DNA from: Lachnoclostridium sp. UBA5890
GTDB lineage: Bacteria > Bacillota > Clostridia > Lachnospirales > Lachnospiraceae
NCBI GenBank assembly: GCA_002431395.1
Contig: DJEU01000025.1
Span: 155,059-219,058 of the forward strand
DNA length: 64,000 nucleotides
Direction: 5' to 3'
Position numbers and translations under genes: made by a program. Below are positions 59,219 through 64,000 of the stretch, one piece after another. Below the pieces are notes generated by a model. The model saw nothing but the letters and a program-made list of their open reading frames with translations. It had not been told where the DNA came from and ran no database searches. Each line of letters starts with the position of its first letter. Within the stretch, counting starts at the first letter, position 1.

Positions 59219-59941
59219 ATGGATGAACAATTACGTATAAATAAATACTTAAGTTCTATTGGTTACTGTTCCCGGCGAGAAGCAGACCGTCTCTTGGAGC
59301 AGGGAAAGATTCAAGTTGACGGACATACCGCTCTTGTTGGAGAACGTGTTACCAAGGAACAGAATATTACAGTAAACGGAATCCCTGTTGGTGAAAAGCC
59401 AAGAGAGATTGTGATTGCTTTTAACAAACCCAAAGGGATTGTGTGTACCAGTAGTGTCAAAGAAAAAAATAATATTGTTGATTATTTACATTTTCCAACA
59501 CGCATTTATCCGGTAGGAAGACTTGACAAGGATTCCACCGGATTGATTTTACTAACCAATGATGGAGAATTGACAGATCGTATCCTTCGCGGAAAAAACA
59601 ACCACGAAAAAGAATATCTTGTCACCGTTCAAAAACCATTACGTCCGGAAATTGTACGTGCCATGGAACAGGGAGTTCCTATTTTGGACACCATGACAAG
59701 ACCATGTCAGATCATTCAGATTGATTCCCACACCTTCCGGATTATACTAACTCAGGGATTAAACCGGCAAATCCGCCGTATGTGTGAATATTTTGGCAAC
59801 AAAGTTATCACACTAAAAAGAGTTCGTGTAATGAATATTCATTTAGGAGAACTAAAAGAGGGAACCTGGCGAGAGATTACAGGCAATGAATTGGAAGAAT
59901 TAAAAAACGCATTGAAAGGACAAAAATTCTACAATGAATGA
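59219..59941 (+). CDS. rluF: 23S rRNA pseudouridine synthase, RluF type
   Basis: A 240-residue pseudouridine synthase with an S4 RNA-binding domain (about 5-60, LRINKYLSSIGYCSRREADR, 20 residues) and the RsuA-type catalytic domain: catalytic Asp in YPVGRLDKDSTGLILLTNDG (20 residues, Asp about 107). NNHEKEYLVTV and GLNRQIRRMCEYFG are features I associate with RluF (U2604 of 23S rRNA) over RluB or RsuA. It overlaps ligA by eight bases. Confidence 0.88.
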   Translation: MDEQLRINKYLSSIGYCSRREADRLLEQGKIQVDGHTALVGERVTKEQNITVNGIPVGEKPREIVIAFNKPKGIVCTSSVKEKNNIVDYLHFPTRIYPVGRLDKDSTGLILLTNDGELTDRILRGKNNHEKEYLVTVQKPLRPEIVRAMEQGVPILDTMTRPCQIIQIDSHTFRIILTQGLNRQIRRMCEYFGNKVITLKRVRVMNIHLGELKEGTWREITGNELEELKNALKGQKFYNE

Positions 59942-61889
59942 GATGGAACGTATGCGGGATTTAGTTGCCCGGTTAAATGAAGCAGCTAAAGTTTATTATC
60001 AGGGTGAAGATGAAATTATGACTAATTTTGAATATGATGCTTTATATGATGAATTGGTCGCTTTGGAAGAGAAAACGGGTGTCATTCTCTCTGGAAGTCC
60101 TACGGTTCAAGTTGGATATGAAACCCTTAGTGAACTGCCAAAAGAAGCGCATATAGCCCCGATGCTTTCGCTTGGAAAGACAAAAGAACGGGAAGAGCTG
60201 GTGCAATGGCTTGCTTCACGTGAAGGTTTATTATCCTTAAAGTTAGATGGTTTAAGTGTTATTTTAACCTATCAGAATGGTTCCTTAGTAAAAGCGTTAA
60301 CCCGAGGAAACGGCGAAATTGGTGAAGTGATTACTAACAATGCTAAAACATTCAAAAATATTCCTGCTAAAATTCCGTACACCGGAACATTGGTTATTCG
60401 TGGCGAGGCATTAATCCGATATTCCGACTTTAAAGTATTAAATGAATCTTTTTCTGACATTCAGGAGAAATACAAAAATCCGCGAAATTTGTGCAGCGGC
60501 ACAGTTCGTCAGTTAAATAATGAAATTACCGCGAAACGAAATGTTCATTACTATGTTTATAACTTAATTCAGTCCGATCCGGAAATCAATTTTGCTTATA
60601 AAGAAGAAGAGTTGATTTGGCTTGACAAGCAGGGATTTGACATCGTGCCCTATAAAAAAGTAATCGGAAAAAATATTCTTTCCGCTATTGATGGTTTTTC
60701 TGAAACAATTACAAATGGTTTTGATTTACCAAGTGATGGACTTGTTCTTACCTATGACGATATTTCTTATAGCCAATCATTAGGTAGGACTGCGAAGTTT
60801 CCAAGAGATTCCATTGCTTTTAAATGGCAGGATGAATTAGCAGAAACAACCTTAACAGACATTGAATGGAGTGCATCTCGTACAGGACTTATTAATCCGG
60901 TTGCGATTTTTGAACCGGTTGAATTAGAGGGAACCACTGTAAGCCGTGCCAGTGTCCATAATGTAAGTATTTTAAAAGATCTGCAATTAGGAATCGGTGA
61001 TAAAATTACAGTATATAAGGCCAATATGATCATTCCGCAGATTCAGGAAAACCTGACAAAGAGCAATGCGTTGTCAATTCCGTCCGTTTGCCCAGTATGT
61101 CATCAGGAAACAAAACTTATCAATGAAAATGGTTCCGAATTTTTGTTTTGTCCAAATCCAAAATGTTACGCAAAAAAAATCAAAGCATTTACCCATTTTG
61201 TAAGCCGTGATGCTTTAAATATTGATGGATTTTCAGAAGCTACTTTGGAAAAATTTATTGATCACGGCTGGTTGCAGAAAGTTACCGATATTTTTTCGTT
61301 GTCGCAGTACAAAGATGAAATTCAAAATTTAGATGGCTTTGGTGAAAAATCATACACAAATTTGATTCAAGCAATAGAAAACTCTAAACAGGTTACTTTA
61401 GAGCGAGTCATCTACAGTCTTGGAATCAAGGGAATTGGATTAAGTATGGCAAAATTAATCTGCCGAAAATATCCACTTTCACTTACTGAATATAAAAATT
61501 TGTCAGTTGATGATTTACTTTGTATAGATGGAATTGGAGAAAAGTTAGCAGAGTCTTTTGTAGAATATTTTGCTGATCCGGAAAATCAGGATCTCTTACA
61601 GCAATTAAGCAATATTCTTACCATTGCTTTGCCGGAAAAAATCGAATCCAATGCTTCCTTCGAGGGGAAAACATTTGTTATTACAGGAAGTCTAACTCAC
61701 TTTACAAACCGTAACGAATGTAAAGAAAAAATTGAATCTCTTGGCGGAAAAGTAAGTTCTTCCGTAAGTAAAAATACTGCTTTTCTGGTTAATAATGATA
61801 TTACTTCAAGTTCTTCAAAAAACAAGAAGGCCAAAGAACTGGGCGTTCCTATTATCACAGAAGACGAATTACTTGAAATGATTCAATAA
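59934..61889 (+). CDS. ligA: NAD-dependent DNA ligase LigA, divergent
   Basis: LigA seals nicks with NAD. The 651 residues hold the Ia domain, adenylation domain with catalytic Lys in LKLDGLSVILTY (about 103), OB fold, a four-cysteine zinc finger (CPVC and CPNPKC, about 384-410), helix-hairpin-helix motifs and a C-terminal BRCT domain (about 575-651). In the NMN-binding Ia segment the usual Tyr-His reads Tyr-Tyr and the usual Ser-Asp-x-Glu-Tyr-Asp reads TNFEYD, so His and Asp are replaced. The gene is richer in A/T-ending codons than rluF before it. The 3' end overlaps the convergent flippase gene by seven bases. Confidence 0.92.
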   Translation: MNEMERMRDLVARLNEAAKVYYQGEDEIMTNFEYDALYDELVALEEKTGVILSGSPTVQVGYETLSELPKEAHIAPMLSLGKTKEREELVQWLASREGLLSLKLDGLSVILTYQNGSLVKALTRGNGEIGEVITNNAKTFKNIPAKIPYTGTLVIRGEALIRYSDFKVLNESFSDIQEKYKNPRNLCSGTVRQLNNEITAKRNVHYYVYNLIQSDPEINFAYKEEELIWLDKQGFDIVPYKKVIGKNILSAIDGFSETITNGFDLPSDGLVLTYDDISYSQSLGRTAKFPRDSIAFKWQDELAETTLTDIEWSASRTGLINPVAIFEPVELEGTTVSRASVHNVSILKDLQLGIGDKITVYKANMIIPQIQENLTKSNALSIPSVCPVCHQETKLINENGSEFLFCPNPKCYAKKIKAFTHFVSRDALNIDGFSEATLEKFIDHGWLQKVTDIFSLSQYKDEIQNLDGFGEKSYTNLIQAIENSKQVTLERVIYSLGIKGIGLSMAKLICRKYPLSLTEYKNLSVDDLLCIDGIGEKLAESFVEYFADPENQDLLQQLSNILTIALPEKIESNASFEGKTFVITGSLTHFTNRNECKEKIESLGGKVSSSVSKNTAFLVNNDITSSSSKNKKAKELGVPIITEDELLEMIQ

Positions 61890-63373
61890 AAATCTTGTTT
61901 TTGTATCATTTTGCCTTTATAAAGAATAATAATGGGAATGACGAGAAATGTTCCCATTATTAGGACAAGGCATACTGTCGAAGGAACATACTGCAATATT
62001 TCATTGATGGAAAACAATTTTTTTCCAATGTAACCTGAACTTATAAATAATATTGCCGGGCAAACCAGCCATTTTATCAAATCAATCTTTGTATATTTTC
62101 TTTTCACAAGATAATATCCATCTAAAATACTTATGAGAATCTGGCTGACCAGCATCCCAAGTAAATACCCGTATATACCAAAATATGGGGTTGCCATAAT
62201 CAGAAAAGCAATTCTCAGAACCAAACCAATAACCGTATTTCGAAAAGTTATCGAACTTTTTGACAATCCATTTATGATGCTTGCCAGTGTCGTAGAAACA
62301 TAAACAAAAGGGCAGATCATAGAAAGAAGAGAAAGTAATTTTCCGGAACGCGGATTATGAAAGAACATAGTTCCTATCTGAGGTCCCAAACATACGAAGA
62401 CTGCCATGGCAATACAGCCAAGCAGAAGAGAGTATTTTATAGTTATTTGTGTTGTCCGCATTATTTTAGAGTTATCCTTTTGATAATATGCTTTTGATAC
62501 TTCCGGAAGAAGCAATACCGACAGCGAATTTGTGATTGTTCCAGGGAACAAAATAAATGGCAGCACAATCCCCGTGGTTATTCCATATAAAGCAAAAGAA
62601 TCGGTTCGATTCAATCCGGAAAACTGCAGCATAATAGGGATTAAAACTGCTTCTGCCGCCGACAAAACAGAGATAGTAAGGCGCGTAGCACTTAATGGGA
62701 TTGCCTGACCAAGCAGTTTTTTTATCAATTCACCATACCTTGATTTAGAATTTTCTTTTTTTCCAGAAAATTCTTTTCGAATATTCCATAAATTGTATAG
62801 GTTAGATGCCATTTCCCCTACAATTAATCCCAGCACAGCAATTTCGCACGATATTGATTCTTGAAAGCAGAAAAAAACAGCAATAACAAAGCCTACTCTG
62901 CAAATCTGTTCAATAATTTGTGTGATGGACGGTACTTTCGCATGACGTTTTCCATAAAAATAACCATTGATAATACTCGTAATTCCGCAAAAAGGAAATA
63001 TAACCGATAGTATTCTTAACAATGGTGCAGTTTCTTTTGCAAACAGCAAATGAATGCTTATCCAATCCGAAAAAGAAAATAAGAGAACGGACAATGTAAT
63101 CGAACAGCAAAGCGAACAGAAAATTCCACACTTTAATACACGTTTTGAATTTTTCAAATGGGGATCTGCAACCAATTGGGAAACAGCAGTCTGTAGACCG
63201 GAAGCATATAAAGTAAAGCATATTCCATAAATTGGAAATATCATCTGATATATTCCCAATTTTGTATCTCCAAGAAGATTTGCCAGAAATATACGATATA
63301 AAAATCCGATCACTCTGGTTATCACTCCGGCAACGGTCAGAATAATCGTGCCTTTTAGCATTTTATTTTTCAT
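61883..63373 (-). CDS. SpoVB/MurJ-like lipid-linked oligosaccharide flippase
   Basis: A 496-residue membrane protein of the MOP superfamily with about 14 helices. The N terminus KGTIILTVAGVITRVIGFLY and LLGDTKLGIYQM, and the later STTLASIINGLSKSS, fit the SpoVB/YtgP (MurJ-like) branch that moves lipid II or other lipid-linked sugars across the membrane. The start ATG 63373 has AAGGAG six bases upstream; an ATG six codons earlier lacks a good site. It may serve the spore cortex or general wall synthesis. Codons are A/T-rich like ligA. Confidence 0.88.
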   Translation of the reverse strand: MKNKMLKGTIILTVAGVITRVIGFLYRIFLANLLGDTKLGIYQMIFPIYGICFTLYASGLQTAVSQLVADPHLKNSKRVLKCGIFCSLCCSITLSVLLFSFSDWISIHLLFAKETAPLLRILSVIFPFCGITSIINGYFYGKRHAKVPSITQIIEQICRVGFVIAVFFCFQESISCEIAVLGLIVGEMASNLYNLWNIRKEFSGKKENSKSRYGELIKKLLGQAIPLSATRLTISVLSAAEAVLIPIMLQFSGLNRTDSFALYGITTGIVLPFILFPGTITNSLSVLLLPEVSKAYYQKDNSKIMRTTQITIKYSLLLGCIAMAVFVCLGPQIGTMFFHNPRSGKLLSLLSMICPFVYVSTTLASIINGLSKSSITFRNTVIGLVLRIAFLIMATPYFGIYGYLLGMLVSQILISILDGYYLVKRKYTKIDLIKWLVCPAILFISSGYIGKKLFSINEILQYVPSTVCLVLIMGTFLVIPIIILYKGKMIQKQDFY

Positions 63374-63470
63374 ATTCTGCTCCTTACTCATTTCCCATCA
63401 TTTACTTACATGATTTTCTGTATAAAATGTATATGATTGTAAAATATTTTATATGAAAAATTTTTAGATA

Positions 63471-63499
63471 TTGTATTTTACAGCATTTTGTTGTATTAT
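63471..63499 (+). promoter_or_regulatory. Probable promoter of the last gene
   Basis: TTGTAT (63471-63476), 17-bp spacer, TATTAT (63494-63499). The region 63392-63551 is otherwise very AT-rich and non-coding. Confidence 0.55.
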
Positions 63500-63551
63500 A
63501 GTTATAACTGTATGTGTACGAAACCAATTCATATAAAGGGGACGATAGCAA

Positions 63552-64000
63552 ATGTCAAAACGAAATAAGATTTCCCTTGGGACTCCGACAGAAGAACTGC
63601 CAGAATGGACGCTTTCTCTGGATTTCACCGAGTCTCAAGATACAATAAAAGAGGAGAAAAAGCCCGAAAGTACCATTTCATCTGAAGGTACATTTTCTGA
63701 ACCATCACCGCAGCCTGCTCAACCCGCAGCTTCTGGTCTTAGTTCCGGACTTGGTGGTGGCTTGAATACAGAATTTGTAATCGGAAATGAGGATTCCACA
63801 TCGGAGGATAACTCTTTTTCCGAGCCACTTCCTGCACAAAATAATTTTGCCACAGAAAATGTATTGGATTTTGGTGGGGATACTTTATCAGCGCAAGACA
63901 CGGAAAGCATTACAACACTTGATATCTCAGATGATACGGAGAAGGCAGATAGCATCTTAAATATCGAACAACCAGCACCTCAACCAGAGCCAGAGCCTGT
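63552..64000 (+). CDS. Acidic, disordered protein, 3' end outside window
   Basis: An open frame of 149 codons from ATG 63552 runs off the window end with no stop. The visible part begins MSKRNKISLGTPTEELPEW and is rich in Ser, Glu, Asp, Pro and Gln (for example EPSPQPAQPAASG, QPAPQPEPEP), with no membrane helix or signal peptide. It looks like the disordered head of a longer protein; no domain can be named. A GGGG tract at 63538-63541 is the only ribosome-site candidate. Function unknown. Confidence 0.65.
   Translation, partial: MSKRNKISLGTPTEELPEWTLSLDFTESQDTIKEEKKPESTISSEGTFSEPSPQPAQPAASGLSSGLGGGLNTEFVIGNEDSTSEDNSFSEPLPAQNNFATENVLDFGGDTLSAQDTESITTLDISDDTEKADSILNIEQPAPQPEPEP

Noticed and set aside
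63392..63551. Minus-strand promoter for the flippase gene
   Set aside because: Several TATAAT-like and TTTACA-like words occur in this AT-rich stretch, but none pair with acceptable spacing, so no call was made.

Overview
The window is chromosomal DNA from a low-to-moderate GC anaerobic Firmicute, most likely a member of the Lachnospiraceae (Clostridium cluster XIVa). The evidence is the gene order (rplU-prp-rpmA-obgE-yqeI-nadD/yqeK-rsfS, plsX-rnc-smc-ftsY, cmk-ispH-rpsA), an [FeFe]-hydrogenase maturase (HydF), formate-tetrahydrofolate ligase, a phosphoketolase, PyrBI, a short HisG with HisZ, and protein families I know mainly from this group (DUF4317, DUF5688). The genus cannot be fixed from the sequence alone.

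Layout. 1-5.7 kb: the end of a phosphoketolase gene, then a ribosome/GTPase/NAD cluster led by an L21-type leader. L27 carries an N-terminal extension, and its dedicated protease gene (prp) lies between rplU and rpmA. 5.7-7.7 kb (minus): KtrA/KtrB potassium uptake. 7.8-16.9 kb: rpsO with a structured leader, a Nudix hydrolase, pnp behind a long folded leader, a nitrilase-family amidase, a ClpP-like TepA protein, FtsK/SpoIIIE, and two adjacent ATP-grasp ligases. 16.9-18.6 kb: fhs. 18.6-22.2 kb (minus): pyrB-pyrI followed almost without gap by an amino-acid ABC transporter whose binding protein and permease are fused. 22.4-24.7 kb: an aconitase-family hydratase.

24.7-27.8 kb is a small accessory island, visibly AT-richer than its surroundings. 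It holds a repeat-bearing lipoprotein, a complete type III toxin-antitoxin locus of the cptIN kind (promoter, two 47-nt RNA repeats, terminator, endoribonuclease-type toxin), and a membrane-anchored HNH nuclease with its own promoter. This is the most interesting part of the window.

27.9-30.5 kb: a DUF4317 protein and hydF, divergently transcribed from a symmetrical promoter pair, then a short unknown gene. 30.7-39.9 kb: a long co-directional series (small alarmone synthetase, folD, rimO, pgsA, pncC, lipoprotein, HI0933-type flavoprotein, cmk, ispH, rpsA, cheR). 40-51.3 kb: plsX, rnc, smc, ftsY, threonine ammonia-lyase, hisZ-hisG-hisD and a HAD phosphatase; the acpP gene usual between plsX and rnc is absent. 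51.3-54.8 kb: rplS with an L19-type leader, then two signal-peptidase-I genes flanking rbgA. The first lacks both catalytic residues (Ser to Ala, Lys to Arg) and looks like a pseudo-peptidase. 54.8-64 kb: gdhA, a DUF5688 protein, tRNA-Arg(CCG), hslO, a secreted or anchored protein with a DPNAA repeat tail, rluF, a divergent ligA, a SpoVB/MurJ-like flippase, and the start of an acidic disordered protein cut by the window end.

Most of the window is core housekeeping sequence arranged in tightly spaced operons with many ATGA overlaps. Calls rest on reading the sequence and on recalled family features; no database search was run.
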